From: Anaerocolumna chitinilytica
GTDB taxonomy: Bacteria; Bacillota; Clostridia; Lachnospirales; Lachnospiraceae
NCBI RefSeq assembly: GCF_014218355.1
Contig: NZ_AP023368.1
Location: 4,031,501 to 4,095,500, forward strand
DNA: 64,000 nt
Reading direction: 5' to 3'
The stretch's first letter is position 1; each line of letters starts with the position of its first letter. Shown here piece after piece: positions 44,845 through 54,237 of this stretch. Position numbers and translations under genes: made by a program. A model generated the notes under the pieces. That model was not told the DNA's origin. It saw nothing but the letters and a program-made list of their open reading frames with translations, and did not search any database.

Positions 44845-46371
44845 CTATTGAGCCTTCGTATCCAATTCAAACCAGAATTCAACTCCGTTGCTATGATTAA
44901 TTGCTCCGCACTTTTGATTATGTGAATCCATGATTGCCTTAACAATAGATAATCCAATACCACTTCCGCCATATTCCCTGGTTCTGGCTTTATCAACTTT
45001 ATAGAATTTAATCCAGATATTCTCTAAATCTTCTTCCGGAATGGGAATACCGGTATTAAATACTGCCACTCGAACAACATCCTGTTTCTGGATAAATTTT
45101 ATTTCTATAATTCTTGGATCTTCCACATGATTTAAGGCATTGCTGACATAGTTAGTAAGTACCTCTTCTATCATATACTCGTCTGCCCATACATATAAAG
45201 GTTCCGTCTGCACAAAATGCAATGTTACTTTCTTTTGTTCCATAAGAATCTCAGTTGAATGAATAACAGAAGTCACAAGGGCCGTAAGGTCAAACCGTTC
45301 GATACCCGGCTGATTGTTGCCGAACTCAATCTGATTTAAGGAGAGGAGTTTCTTAACCATGGTATTCATCTTCTGAGCTTCATCTACGATAACTTCGCAG
45401 TAAAATTCTCTGCTGTCCTCATCGTCGTTAATGTTATCTTTTAAACCTTCTGCATAGCCTTGAATAAGTGCAATAGGTGTTTTTAACTCATGGGTAACAT
45501 TGGATAAGAAATCTTTTCGCATTTCATCTATCTGTACTTTATTCTGAAGATCTGAAAGTAATTCGTTATTTGCTTTCTTTAACTCGGATATGGTACTCTC
45601 CAGTCTCTCAGACAAGGTATTAATACTGCTGCCCAGTTCCCCTAACTCATCCTGTGTTTTAACATTATATTTTACATCAAAGTCCAGGTCACTCATCTTT
45701 TTTGCAATTCCGGCAAGCTGGAGAATCGGAGTTGTAAAACGTTTGCTGATCCATAGCATGACCAGAATAGAAATGGCTACTGCACCTAACCCTACATAAG
45801 CTAGAAACTGATTTGCTACTTTTACACTCTCACGCATACTCTCAAGGGTAGTAGTTAATATAATTACACTGCTCCCTTTGTCATTGGAATTTCCGACCAA
45901 TACCAGATTCTTTGTATCAAGAGTAGGATCATAGTCCTCAAAAATATCATAACTCTTATTCAGTACGATACGTTTACCACCATTCGAAAAAACCAGCCGC
46001 TTGTACTGATCTATTCGTTTTTGAAGGGCATTTGGTGTATCAACCAATAAAACCCATCCATTTTTATAAAATAATCTACCGTTTGTAAATATATAAGGAT
46101 AAATATTACGGTTCTCACTATATTTCATTAATTTTAAAGTTAATGTTTCTGCTAATACATCGGTGTCTTCTGTATTATCAACTACTTCTTTCAGGTCCGT
46201 ATAGGTTTTCCCGAGGCTTTCTGCTTTGCTTTTGATATAATAGGACTCCAGAAATGTCCTGTTTAAGACCCATAGTATTCCTATTGTTGCAACTATCAGT
46301 ATTGTAAGCGTTAAAGTAAGCTTTACCCTGATAGAATCTTTATTAAAATATGTCTTTGCCTTCTGTTTCAT
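44845..46371 (-). CDS. Sensor histidine kinase, 508 aa
   Basis: Two transmembrane segments (about 17-36 and 190-210) flank an extracellular region of 150 residues. Then HAMP (about 211-265), a coiled coil, HisKA with the His in SNVTHELKTPIALIQGYAEGLK, and the ATPase domain with NALNH, FNTGIPIPEED and GGSGIGLSIVKAI. The start lies 31 bases after the regulator stop. It is likely an envelope-stress or antibiotic-responsive kinase, but nothing seen fixes the signal. Confidence 0.93.
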   Translation of the reverse strand: MKQKAKTYFNKDSIRVKLTLTLTILIVATIGILWVLNRTFLESYYIKSKAESLGKTYTDLKEVVDNTEDTDVLAETLTLKLMKYSENRNIYPYIFTNGRLFYKNGWVLLVDTPNALQKRIDQYKRLVFSNGGKRIVLNKSYDIFEDYDPTLDTKNLVLVGNSNDKGSSVIILTTTLESMRESVKVANQFLAYVGLGAVAISILVMLWISKRFTTPILQLAGIAKKMSDLDFDVKYNVKTQDELGELGSSINTLSERLESTISELKKANNELLSDLQNKVQIDEMRKDFLSNVTHELKTPIALIQGYAEGLKDNINDDEDSREFYCEVIVDEAQKMNTMVKKLLSLNQIEFGNNQPGIERFDLTALVTSVIHSTEILMEQKKVTLHFVQTEPLYVWADEYMIEEVLTNYVSNALNHVEDPRIIEIKFIQKQDVVRVAVFNTGIPIPEEDLENIWIKFYKVDKARTREYGGSGIGLSIVKAIMDSHNQKCGAINHSNGVEFWFELDTKAQ

Positions 46372-46402
46372 AACAGGTCTTACCTCATTTCCAGTCTGCC
46401 TT

Positions 46403-47077
46403 TTAGTCTACTTCAAATTTATAGCCCATACCCCAGATTGTTTTAATATAATCACCTTTTGCACCCATTTTGCTTCTTAGTTTCTTTACATGGGTGTCAA
46501 TGGTCCTGGCATCACCGAAGTAATCATAATTCCAGACATTGTTTAGTATTCTTTCTCTAGACAATGCAACCCCTTGATTCGTAATAAAATAAGTCAGGAG
46601 TTCAAATTCCTTAAAACTTAAATCAATTGATTCATTATCAATCTTAACCATATGAGCGGCCTTATCTAACACGATACCACCAATTTCCGTCACACCCTCT
46701 TCCAGAATGTTGGTTCTTCGAAGAATTGCTTCTACTCTTGCAACAAGTATCTTGGGACTAAAAGGTTTTGAAATATATTCATCTACTCCAAGCTCGAATC
46801 CCAACAGTTCATCCTTTTCATCGCTCTTGGCAGTGAGCATGATAATAGGTACTTTAGAATACTGCCTGATTTCACGGCATACCTGCCAGCCATCCATCTT
46901 CGGCATCATAACATCCAGAATGATTAAGGATATCTCCTTCGTATTAAAAAACAAATCGACAGCCTGCTCCCCATTCTCGGCCTCATATACCTCAAAATTC
47001 TTTTTACTGAGGAAGTCCTTAACCAGTTTTCTCATTCTGCTTTCATCATCTACGACCAAAACTCTCAATTTTTCCAT
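46403..47077 (-). CDS. OmpR/PhoB-family response regulator, 224 aa
   Basis: Receiver domain with VVDDESR, the phosphoacceptor in ILDVMMPKMDGW, LTAKSD and SKPF; C-terminal winged helix with LSFKEFELLTYF and RTIDTHVKKLRSKMG. I chose the ATG at 47077, which has GAGG upstream; a TTG at 47086 has less support. It is the first gene of the regulator-kinase pair. Confidence 0.94.
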   Translation of the reverse strand: MEKLRVLVVDDESRMRKLVKDFLSKKNFEVYEAENGEQAVDLFFNTKEISLIILDVMMPKMDGWQVCREIRQYSKVPIIMLTAKSDEKDELLGFELGVDEYISKPFSPKILVARVEAILRRTNILEEGVTEIGGIVLDKAAHMVKIDNESIDLSFKEFELLTYFITNQGVALSRERILNNVWNYDYFGDARTIDTHVKKLRSKMGAKGDYIKTIWGMGYKFEVD

Positions 47078-47194
47078 AATCCTCAACCTCTTTTCCGGAA
47101 CTGACTTAACCTACCATTCCAATTCTATTATGTATCCGCACTTTTTCTATCTATGTAATAATTATAACAGAAATTTATGAAAAAAGTATGTTTT

Positions 47195-47247
47195 CAGAGA
47201 TAATAATAAGGACTGTCCTCATAGGACAGTCCTTATTATTATCTCTG
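47195..47247. repeat. Perfect 25-bp inverted repeat with 3-base loop
   Basis: The arms 47195-47219 and 47223-47247 are exactly complementary, rich in AT at the base and GC near the loop. It lies just past the cyclophilin gene (its stop is 37 bases away) and ahead of the two-component genes, so it could be the cyclophilin terminator; on the minus strand a T6 tract follows after eleven bases. The length and perfection are unusual for a simple terminator. Confidence 0.8.
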
Positions 47248-47283
47248 CTTGCTGCTGTTTCATTCAAGCTTTAAAGAGTATAT

Positions 47284-48006
47284 TTATTCACCATATTTTG
47301 AAACAATAATCTTCTCGATAGCAACATCTGTTACAGGCTTATCATTTTCACCGGTTTTCGTTGCCGCTATGGAATCAACAACATCCATACCATCATATAC
47401 TTGGCCGAAAACAGTATGAGCACGATAGAGCCAAGGGGTACCGCCAACTTTACTATAGCCTTCAATCGCATCCTCACTCAAAGTAACTCCTGTTTGCTGC
47501 GCCAGAGAATCTAGCGTGGCTTTATCATAAGTATCCTTATCCTGAACAATAAAGAACTGGCTTCCGTTCGTATCCGCGCCGCTGTTCGCCATACAAAGTG
47601 CTCCTCTGTAAGGCTGTAGATTATCTGAGAACTCATCTTTAAAGGCACCGCCCCAGATACTTTCTCCGCCAGTACCGGTTCCAGTAGGATCCCCGCCCTG
47701 AATCATAAAGTTATCTATAACCCTGTGAAAAATTAATCCATTAAAATACCCCTTTGTTGCATGGGTAGTAAAGTTCTCCACTGCCTTAGGAGCTTCTTTC
47801 TCAAAGAACTTTACATGGATGGAACCAAAATCTTTAACCACGATTTCTGCTACGGTATCTCCCTTTTTAGGTTCTGCCAGCTGTGCCTTATAACCCGCTG
47901 TTCCCGCACTAGAGCCTGTCCTTCCGTTTCTTATCGCAGCGCCTATCCCTACTACAGCAATCAGGATAATTAAAACAACTAAAATTGTAATCTGATTTTT
48001 TTTCAT
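47284..48006 (-). CDS. Membrane-anchored cyclophilin-type peptidyl-prolyl isomerase, 240 aa
   Basis: Residues 5-24 form an N-terminal membrane anchor. Residues about 45-238 are a cyclophilin domain with [51 protein letters not shown] (catalytic and peptide-binding region) and [14 protein letters not shown]. The catalytic Arg lies in FHRVI. An insertion between the catalytic strand and VFGQV is typical of bacterial extracytoplasmic forms. It should assist folding of secreted proteins at the outer face of the membrane. Confidence 0.94.
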   Translation of the reverse strand: MKKNQITILVVLIILIAVVGIGAAIRNGRTGSSAGTAGYKAQLAEPKKGDTVAEIVVKDFGSIHVKFFEKEAPKAVENFTTHATKGYFNGLIFHRVIDNFMIQGGDPTGTGTGGESIWGGAFKDEFSDNLQPYRGALCMANSGADTNGSQFFIVQDKDTYDKATLDSLAQQTGVTLSEDAIEGYSKVGGTPWLYRAHTVFGQVYDGMDVVDSIAATKTGENDKPVTDVAIEKIIVSKYGE

Positions 48007-48221
48007 ATTGTACTGTTTCCCTTCCTCTTATTGACTCCCGTTAGCAGCGAAAATTATTGTAATACCAAAGCTTTCGCTGTTCTGTTCTTCCCTATTATTC
48101 TAAAAGAAGCAATTAATTCAATCTGCCTCTTCCTCAAGAATTTATGATAACACAGCAGAAGCTTTCCGTCAATTTTCCTAGATATACTTTATACGACAAT
48201 TTATTTAAAACTTAATCAAAA

Positions 48222-48869
48222 TTATAATTTTACCGCCAGCTGTTTTCCAATCGCAAAAGCTTCCTGAAGGTCCAGCGGAAATTGTTCTTTTCTTACTTTT
48301 TCTTTCTCCTCTATGGAATAACGAGTAGCGTCATACTTATCATAGTCTTTGAATTGATAGGTATCACAGGACACTAATATTTTAGACTCTGCCCTTAATA
48401 ATCCCCCGATAATGTTTTGGTTTTTTTCAGTTAATGTTTTATAAGCCATTTCATAGTGTTCTTTGGGAACATTCATGGTATAGATAAATGCTGAGGGAAT
48501 GCTCTTCTTTAAGAGCTCTCTTTCTCCCTCCTTATAGGATAATATAGGGAAGAGAAGTCTTTCAAGAAAAGATCGTATTTCACCTGTTACATCAGAAAAA
48601 TAAATCGGAGATCCAATTATTAGAGCATCACATTTTAAAATCTCCTCTAAAACATCCTTTAAATCGTCTTTTACAACGCAAAGTCCCTTGCAGTCATTCC
48701 CCTTCTTCTTACAGGCAAAACAGCTTACACAGCCTGTATATTCCAAATCATACAGATGATAAAGCTTCGTTTTTGCTCCGTTTTCTTCTGCTCCTTCTAA
48801 AGCTCGTTTTAACAGTTCTGCTGTATTTCCCTTTTTTCTTGGACTTCCATTGATTGCAATAACTTTCAT
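48222..48869 (-). CDS. Flavodoxin-family NAD(P)H-dependent oxidoreductase, 215 aa
   Basis: The N-terminus VIAINGSPRKKGNTAELL is the FMN phosphate loop. CVSCFACKKKGNDCKGLC forms a cysteine cluster, as in iron-sulfur flavoproteins, and IIGSPIYFSDVTGEIRSFLERL is the isoalloxazine-binding region. The cysteine spacing resembles, but does not prove, a 4Fe-4S binding site. It should be a cytosolic redox protein acting on small electron acceptors. GGAGG precedes the ATG at 48869. Confidence 0.88.
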   Translation of the reverse strand: MKVIAINGSPRKKGNTAELLKRALEGAEENGAKTKLYHLYDLEYTGCVSCFACKKKGNDCKGLCVVKDDLKDVLEEILKCDALIIGSPIYFSDVTGEIRSFLERLLFPILSYKEGERELLKKSIPSAFIYTMNVPKEHYEMAYKTLTEKNQNIIGGLLRAESKILVSCDTYQFKDYDKYDATRYSIEEKEKVRKEQFPLDLQEAFAIGKQLAVKL

Positions 48870-48943
48870 ATACTTTTCCTCCTTTATATGTTTGATTTGG
48901 TATTCTTACTTCTTAGCTCATTGCGATTGTTGTTTCTCCTAAA

Positions 48944-50650
48944 TTATTGCTGCTTATCCAGCTTCAGCAGATTGGGCAGTATTGTCTTAAACATATTCTT
49001 GGGCATCTGTACTTTTAAGATAGCATAACCAAAATTTAATGAAAATGGTCTTGGATTGAAGGCCAGATATCTGGGCTGCCAATCTGTCGGTCCATACTTT
49101 AATTTAGCATGATGCAAAGCTCTAAAATCATAGGTTTGGTTCATATTTTCATAGATAAAAGTAAAAACTTTTTCCGTAAAGCTGCAGCCAGGCTCATTAG
49201 GGATATTATACAAGGGTGAAAGTCCCATATTGCCCCAAAGAACACCTTCTTCCTTCATTACCATAAAGGCATCATAAATAATTTTCTCCAATACACCTTG
49301 AGGAGCATTGCTTCTCCTTCTGGTAACATCTGCAAGATATCCCTTACCTTTCATATAAGGAAGGAATACTACGAATCCTAACATCTCTCCTTCTGTATTA
49401 ATTGCATAAAAATACCTTCTGTCCATGGGTTCATTCAACCCCATACCACCAAGCATAAAGCCCATTTCCATGCCGCCTTTTTGCTGCAGCCATTCTTCTG
49501 TTATGGATTGCATCTGCTTTTCAATCAAATGATCTCTCTTCTCTTGGGGGGTATATTCAAAGACCATTATCCCTTCTTTGTTAGCATGATTAATAGCAGC
49601 TCTGACCTTTGCCGCCTTTTTTCCGGCTAAATTATACTCCTCAAGTAAAAAGCAGGCATCTTCCCCATACTTTATAATTCCGAAGCCTGCCATCTTAAGA
49701 AGGGAAGAAAATTTATCCGTTATATTAATGAATAGGGTATCATAATTATTTTTTCTGCAAAAATCAGTTATTTCCCATAAGAAAAGCAGCCCGTCTTTCT
49801 CATCGCATATCATATCCCCGCACACGGTAAATACGTCTCCTGCCAAATTGTAAGCACATACTCCTTCGATTCTGCTGCCAAAGAAATACTTTTTATCATT
49901 TTCCAGGGCCAGGTAAGCCATAGGATTATCACCGTATTTTAATACTAATTGTCGTGCTTTTTGCTTTCCTTGTTTGTTGATAATAGGGTTATATACAAGA
50001 GGCTTTAGCAATAGAAAAGCAGATGCCATAATGCATATCCAGTTAATAATTATGAGAGTGTCGCCATAAAACTTCCCTGCTTGTCCTTTCATACCTAGGC
50101 TATCGGTATCCATTAATACTAAAAGCTTTACAGAACTGTAGATGGCATCATAAATAGAGTGAATGCTCCGAATATCTGCCTTTAGCAAGAATAATCCGAT
50201 GGCTGCATTAGACAGCACCAGAAAAAAGGAACATAGAATAAATCCAATGGCACGTTTAACGGTTATTCGATCACTGCTTCTTGCAAAATCCTTATAAGAT
50301 GCTACCAATACCGTAAGTACAAAGATGTCTGCCAGAACTGTGTGAAAGGGAAGTACCTGGTGTCTCGCCAGATGGTAAGTTAAGCCTACCGTTAACGCAA
50401 TGATTTCAATAATCCAGGCCAAACGTACTCTTTTATATAATCTGTACGCCAAGAGCAGCATAAGCGTACCGGACAGAAAGGGAAGAATCCCCCTGGGCTG
50501 CATCTGAGAAGGTGCTTGTATTCCTATTATCATATGATGCAGGCCGCTGTGTCTTCTGATCGGCAGTGCTATTGCAATATCCTTTAAAGCCACCAGAATC
50601 AATAAGACCATAGTTATATTCTGCAGCAGTCTTTTTATAAAGGTCTTCAT
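48944..50650 (-). CDS. MprF-like phosphatidylglycerol lysyltransferase domain protein, 568 aa
   Basis: About six N-terminal hydrophobic segments (residues 10-225) are followed by a cytoplasmic DUF2156 domain (about 235-560), the catalytic GNAT-like pair of MprF that transfers an aminoacyl group from tRNA to phosphatidylglycerol. Visible parts are MEMGFMLGGMGLN, YLADVTRRRSNAPQGV and NMGLSPLYNIPNE. Full MprF has 12-14 membrane segments with a flippase half; this is a short form. Product lipid and tRNA used cannot be read from sequence. Confidence 0.87.
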   Translation of the reverse strand: MKTFIKRLLQNITMVLLILVALKDIAIALPIRRHSGLHHMIIGIQAPSQMQPRGILPFLSGTLMLLLAYRLYKRVRLAWIIEIIALTVGLTYHLARHQVLPFHTVLADIFVLTVLVASYKDFARSSDRITVKRAIGFILCSFFLVLSNAAIGLFLLKADIRSIHSIYDAIYSSVKLLVLMDTDSLGMKGQAGKFYGDTLIIINWICIMASAFLLLKPLVYNPIINKQGKQKARQLVLKYGDNPMAYLALENDKKYFFGSRIEGVCAYNLAGDVFTVCGDMICDEKDGLLFLWEITDFCRKNNYDTLFINITDKFSSLLKMAGFGIIKYGEDACFLLEEYNLAGKKAAKVRAAINHANKEGIMVFEYTPQEKRDHLIEKQMQSITEEWLQQKGGMEMGFMLGGMGLNEPMDRRYFYAINTEGEMLGFVVFLPYMKGKGYLADVTRRRSNAPQGVLEKIIYDAFMVMKEEGVLWGNMGLSPLYNIPNEPGCSFTEKVFTFIYENMNQTYDFRALHHAKLKYGPTDWQPRYLAFNPRPFSLNFGYAILKVQMPKNMFKTILPNLLKLDKQQ

Positions 50651-50848
50651 GACTCCTTCCTTCCTTTAACTGTTAGTATATGAACTTTCTGCCATTGTAC
50701 TACCTCCCGCAACATTTTTCAAGTCGCATGGCAAGCGAATGAAAGGAATGGTATAATTCCAAAGACAAAACCACAGTTTCCTAACTTCCTTAACATATTA
50801 TCAACCTATACTAAGAATAATAAACAATCGGAAGAAGACACAGCTATG

Positions 50849-51226
50849 CTAGATTCCACTCATGGTATCGTGCTCTTTTTTTAATTCTTCATAAAGCCTT
50901 GGAGCACTCCAGAACCGGTTGGTATCGGTCAGAATTGCCTTCAGACAGGATTTTGGGATCCCTGCTTTTCTGAGCGCTGCCAGTACCAAATCTACTTTTG
51001 CGCTGTGTATACCTGCCATTACTATCATTTCACCTTCTAATTCATTTCCGTCATAAGTGCCTCCTGCTGCAGGCATTTCCTTATAACCTGCCAAATACCC
51101 GATACTTTCCATGTAATACTTACTTTCAACAGCCTTTACAGTTACATTTAACGGCAGTAAGGCTTTCCCTATTTTTAGCCTTGATTCTCTTAAAGGTATA
51201 TTAAATAATAATACGGTTTCTTTCAT
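50849..51226 (-). CDS. DUF3783-family protein, 125 aa
   Basis: Sequence KETVLLFNIP near the start and VMAGIHSAKVDLVLAALRKAGIP...KAILTDTNRFWSAPRLYEEL match the small DUF3783 family of Clostridia, whose role is unknown. I chose the ATG at 51226 because family members begin with this segment. An open frame extends to an ATG at 51316, adding 30 residues, but without a ribosome site nearby. No membrane segment. Confidence 0.8.
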   Translation of the reverse strand: MKETVLLFNIPLRESRLKIGKALLPLNVTVKAVESKYYMESIGYLAGYKEMPAAGGTYDGNELEGEMIVMAGIHSAKVDLVLAALRKAGIPKSCLKAILTDTNRFWSAPRLYEELKKEHDTMSGI

Positions 51227-51583
51227 TTGTCTCTTTGCATCTCCTTGTAGTTTTTCGCAATAATTTATTTTGTTCAGTGACAGTAATTCCTTCACCAAAA
51301 GCTGATATTCTATCATACTATGCTTATTAATTCCTGGTCAATCCCTCTTTCTTACATTCTAGCCAGGAAGTGTTTCAAGTATATACCCTGTCAGTTAAAT
51401 AAGATTAATTCTATTCTATATACCAGTATTTCTATGAATCCCCAAAATATCAACTATAATTCGACTTATGCCGAAAATAAACAAGCAATTTCAACAAATT
51501 TATGTTGTATTTTCATTGAAGAGATGATATTATATGCCAGGTGCGTTTTCGCATATACAATATACGAAAGGATTTTTCAAATA
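51227..51583. other. Intergenic region with the acetate transporter promoter
   Basis: These 357 bases separate divergent genes. On the plus strand TTGTAT (51505-51510), a 17-base spacer and TATTAT (51528-51533) make a credible promoter for the transporter, about 50 bases before its start. A small palindrome TGCGTTTTCGCA follows at 51542-51553. The remaining bases show no gene. Confidence 0.55.
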
Positions 51584-52183
51584 ATGTCAACTAAAACATC
51601 TCAAACAATCCAGTCAACACCAACAGCCCAATCATCTCCCTCTAGTATTGCCAATCCGGCTCCACTTGGACTCTTAGGATTCGGAATGACTACCTGTCTG
51701 CTTAACTTTCACAATGCAGGAATTATCCCTCTATCCATTGTTATTATAGCAATGGGGTTTGCATTAGGCGGTGCCGCTCAGATTATAGCTGGCATTATGG
51801 AATTCAAGAAAAATAACACCTTTGGTGCAACAGCCTTCTCAGCTTATGGTTTCTTCTGGTGGTCCTTGATTTTAATCTGGATTAACCCTTTTAAAGGAAT
51901 TGAAGCTGCTGACTCAAAAAGCATGGGCTTCTACTTAGGTCTATGGTGTGTATTCACACTTTTTATGTTTATCGGAACATTGAAGCATAACCGTGCCAGC
52001 CAGATAGTATTCGGTTCTCTTACTGTTTTATTCTTCCTGCTATCACTTGCTAACTTTACCGGTGTAGAATCCATACATACCCTTGCAGGATATGTAGGAA
52101 TATTCTGCGGAGCTTCCGCAATCTATAATTCTATGGGGCAAGTTTTAAACCATGAATTCAAAAAGACTGTTTTACCTTTATAA
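51584..52183 (+). CDS. GPR1/FUN34/YaaH-family acetate transporter, 199 aa
   Basis: Succinate-acetate permease family. Hallmark NPAPLGLLGFGMTT at the N-terminus, six predicted membrane segments, and FWWSLILIWINP and TLAGYVGIFCGASAIYNSMGQVLN. The start at 51584 has GAAAGGA upstream; the open frame extends further back without a site. Since the organism makes acetate by way of acetyl-CoA and pyruvate formate-lyase, it could export or recover it; direction is inferred, not seen. Confidence 0.94.
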   Translation: MSTKTSQTIQSTPTAQSSPSSIANPAPLGLLGFGMTTCLLNFHNAGIIPLSIVIIAMGFALGGAAQIIAGIMEFKKNNTFGATAFSAYGFFWWSLILIWINPFKGIEAADSKSMGFYLGLWCVFTLFMFIGTLKHNRASQIVFGSLTVLFFLLSLANFTGVESIHTLAGYVGIFCGASAIYNSMGQVLNHEFKKTVLPL

Positions 52184-52198
52184 TCGATGAATAAAAAC

Positions 52199-52233
52199 AA
52201 AGGATTTGAAACACTTGGTTTCAAATCCTTTTC
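52199..52233 (+). terminator. Terminator after the acetate transporter gene
   Basis: Fourteen-base perfect arms AAAGGATTTGAAAC and GTTTCAAATCCTTT with a short loop, followed by TCTTAT. Confidence 0.88.
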
Positions 52234-52309
52234 TTATGAAGCTGAAAGATTACCATACTATAACAAAACCACAGTGCTAAAAATAACCATAAGGCTCTGG
52301 ATTATACTA

Positions 52310-52495
52310 TTAATGTTGCTTCTTTCTTTTCAAAAATCGGATAACATCAATTATTATAACAAATATAATATAAACAACCGTTGTATGTATTGACTTTCCA
52401 AGATTTCTATCTTCCACCCAGAAATATATCAATCCTCCAAAAAGTAATATGCTAAATATCTGTGATACTATTTCTTGTTTTATTGGCTTATTCAT
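52310..52495 (-). CDS. Small membrane protein, 61 aa
   Basis: Not recognised. Two hydrophobic segments (about residues 10-26 and 38-53) with a short charged loop, and a basic C-terminus FLKRKKQH, which suggests both ends are cytoplasmic. GAGGAG lies upstream of the ATG, which supports translation. It is the first of several small unrelated genes between the acetate transporter and tmRNA genes. Confidence 0.65.
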   Translation of the reverse strand: MNKPIKQEIVSQIFSILLFGGLIYFWVEDRNLGKSIHTTVVYIIFVIIIDVIRFLKRKKQH

Positions 52496-52692
52496 ATTGT
52501 CTCTCCTCTAAACATATGTCCATTATTACCATTAATTTATATAATATACAAGAGGTCCTAAATAATAAAGCATCTCTCTAAAATGAATTTAAAATAGAAA
52601 ATCCTATATTTCAAACGTGTCTATAAAGTAAGCTCCCCTGAATTGCTTGTATACTTTTTAGTCAAGTGGTATTTCTACCACCGCGGCTTACA

Positions 52693-53046
52693 TCAAATTT
52701 TTTCAAAATAGGTAATATTAATTGTCTCTTCTGTCAGATTCATTCTAGGATTTCCCAATCTAGCTCTAACTTTTTCAGCAACTTCCCTATATGCATTCCA
52801 GTAATCCTGGTCAGTTGCTTCTTCATCGGGAACTTTCTTACTCTCAATCAAAAAAATAATGCTACCGTTAAGTTCTCCAATTTCTGGATTAACAAAATAT
52901 CTGTCATGTACCTCTCCAGTAATGCTAATACCGGTTTCTTGATAAACTCTAGTTGCTTCCGCATTCCATATATCTCCAATAATAGCATTCGTGTAATATT
53001 GGGGGTCAAGTCCAAAAAATGAAATTGTATAACTTTTTGTTTCCAT
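52693..53046 (-). CDS. Hypothetical protein, 117 aa
   Basis: Not recognised. A soluble alpha/beta protein with conserved-looking DRYFVNPEIGELNGSIIFLIES and YWNAYREVAEKVRARLGNP. The start has no strong ribosome site, only a weak GGTGAATC. On the minus strand, just past its stop, a stem of GTGGTAG and CTACCAC type (about 52660-52680) may form, followed by outer pairing to 52635; its meaning is unknown. Confidence 0.6.
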   Translation of the reverse strand: METKSYTISFFGLDPQYYTNAIIGDIWNAEATRVYQETGISITGEVHDRYFVNPEIGELNGSIIFLIESKKVPDEEATDQDYWNAYREVAEKVRARLGNPRMNLTEETINITYFEKI

Positions 53047-53156
53047 GATTCACCACTAATACAGCTTTATAACAATATATGCCTCTCTATCACTTTTAAC
53101 TGCTTATATGTTAATTTTTTATATTCACTCATGTTTACCTCCTTAATTTGGATTAC

Positions 53157-53191
53157 AAAAAAACTACCAACTGATTTGATAGCTGGTAGTA
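53157..53191 (-). terminator. Terminator after the 88-aa membrane protein gene
   Basis: Ten-base arms (53163-53172, 53181-53190) with one mismatch; on the minus strand followed by seven T. Confidence 0.85.
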
Positions 53192-53210
53192 CATATACAG
53201 GATAAAATCA

Positions 53211-53477
53211 TCATATCGCTTTCAAGACAACTTGTAATGCCAACGCTATTGCTGCTATTGCTAAAAGTGCAACAATTAAAATACCTGATTGAAATTCAAT
53301 AAAATAATCACTTATCAGAACTAATCCTATACCAATTATGGAAGCGCCGTTTATTCGTGATTGTAAAGCTATGTCTTTTACGCCTTCATAATGTTTCAAA
53401 AGCGGAATGCTTCCCTTTGTTGAGGCATATACACCTAATACAATAAATATAATTCCGAATATCAAAAGCCCTATCAT
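53211..53477 (-). CDS. Small membrane protein, 88 aa
   Basis: Not recognised by name. Three hydrophobic segments (about residues 1-18, 45-62 and 66-85) with a soluble stretch PLLKHYEGVKDIALQSRINGASIIGIGL between the first two. AAAGGAGATT precedes the ATG and a clean terminator follows, so it is a complete single-gene unit. Similar tiny proteins of the DUF3784 type exist in Firmicutes, but the match is only general. Confidence 0.72.
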   Translation of the reverse strand: MIGLLIFGIIFIVLGVYASTKGSIPLLKHYEGVKDIALQSRINGASIIGIGLVLISDYFIEFQSGILIVALLAIAAIALALQVVLKAI

Positions 53478-53696
53478 ATGAATCTCCTTTCAGAAACATA
53501 TTTATATTATACCCCTTATTTTACCAACTATCAATATTCAGTCATTAAAGTACGTTAATTTTATTTTCTCCTTTACAAGTTTTTTTTTGCTGATAATTCA
53601 ATAATTTAAAGAGAGCTAATAGGTTTTATTTACCCTTACAGTGAATATATTAATGTAGATTAGTCTATTTTTTATACTACGAAAGGTCTAAGCAAT

Positions 53697-54014
53697 ATGA
53701 GTAATAATTCGAATTCTGATCAGAGTACCAACGAAAAAACTTGTGATAATTCATGTTTGCTTTCATTGCCTCCAAAGCAATTTTCCGTGCTGGCAACAAT
53801 ATTTGGTTTATTATTACTAGATGACCTAAGTATTGATCAGCAAAGTGCAATCGGGAACTTTTTATTAAGTGTTGGTCAAACAATGTTAACAGCCTCTGCT
53901 CAAGAACAAGCTTTACAAAGTTGCAATCCACAAAATGATCAGATTAATAATGACATTCAAGACCTAAAAGATCAAATAGCTTTACTAAAAAAAGAAATAG
54001 ACAAGTGTAAATAA
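53697..54014 (+). CDS. Hypothetical protein with C-terminal coiled coil, 105 aa
   Basis: Not recognised. The N-terminal 25 residues are polar with two Cys. A central amphipathic to hydrophobic part is VLATIFGLLLLDDLSIDQQSAIGNFLLSVGQ, and the last 35 residues (NDQINNDIQDLKDQIALLKKEIDKC) form a heptad coiled coil. GAAAGG lies upstream of the ATG. It may be a small oligomeric membrane-surface or spore protein; no direct evidence. Confidence 0.6.
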   Translation: MSNNSNSDQSTNEKTCDNSCLLSLPPKQFSVLATIFGLLLLDDLSIDQQSAIGNFLLSVGQTMLTASAQEQALQSCNPQNDQINNDIQDLKDQIALLKKEIDKCK

Positions 54015-54066
54015 ATACGTAGTATCATTTTTGCCGTTTTTCTGCCGCTTGAACTGATATGTATGA

Positions 54067-54220
54067 CAACTAAAAGTGCAAATACCCCCCAGGGAGTTTT
54101 TAAGAGAACACTTGATGAATGATATTCATATCAAAGAAAAAAGTCCTGAAGAGCAAAAACGCATCATCAGAACTTATGTGGAAAATATTAATTTACCCTG
54201 CCTATATAGAAATCTATACA
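54067..54220 (+). pseudogene. Possible C-terminal remnant of a site-specific recombinase
   Basis: An open stretch with no start and a sequence EKSPEEQKRIIRTYVENI resembling the C-terminal part of large serine recombinases or phage integrases, but too short to assign. It ends by running into the tmRNA 3' end, whose genes are common integration sites. The evidence is weak and is presented as a possible scar of an integrative element. Confidence 0.3.
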
Positions 54221-54237
54221 GACAGAGGCTTTACGCA

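Noticed and set aside
52187..52393. Rightward open frame directly after the acetate transporter gene
   Set aside because: It starts within the terminator hairpin and overlaps the better-supported 61-aa gene on the other strand.
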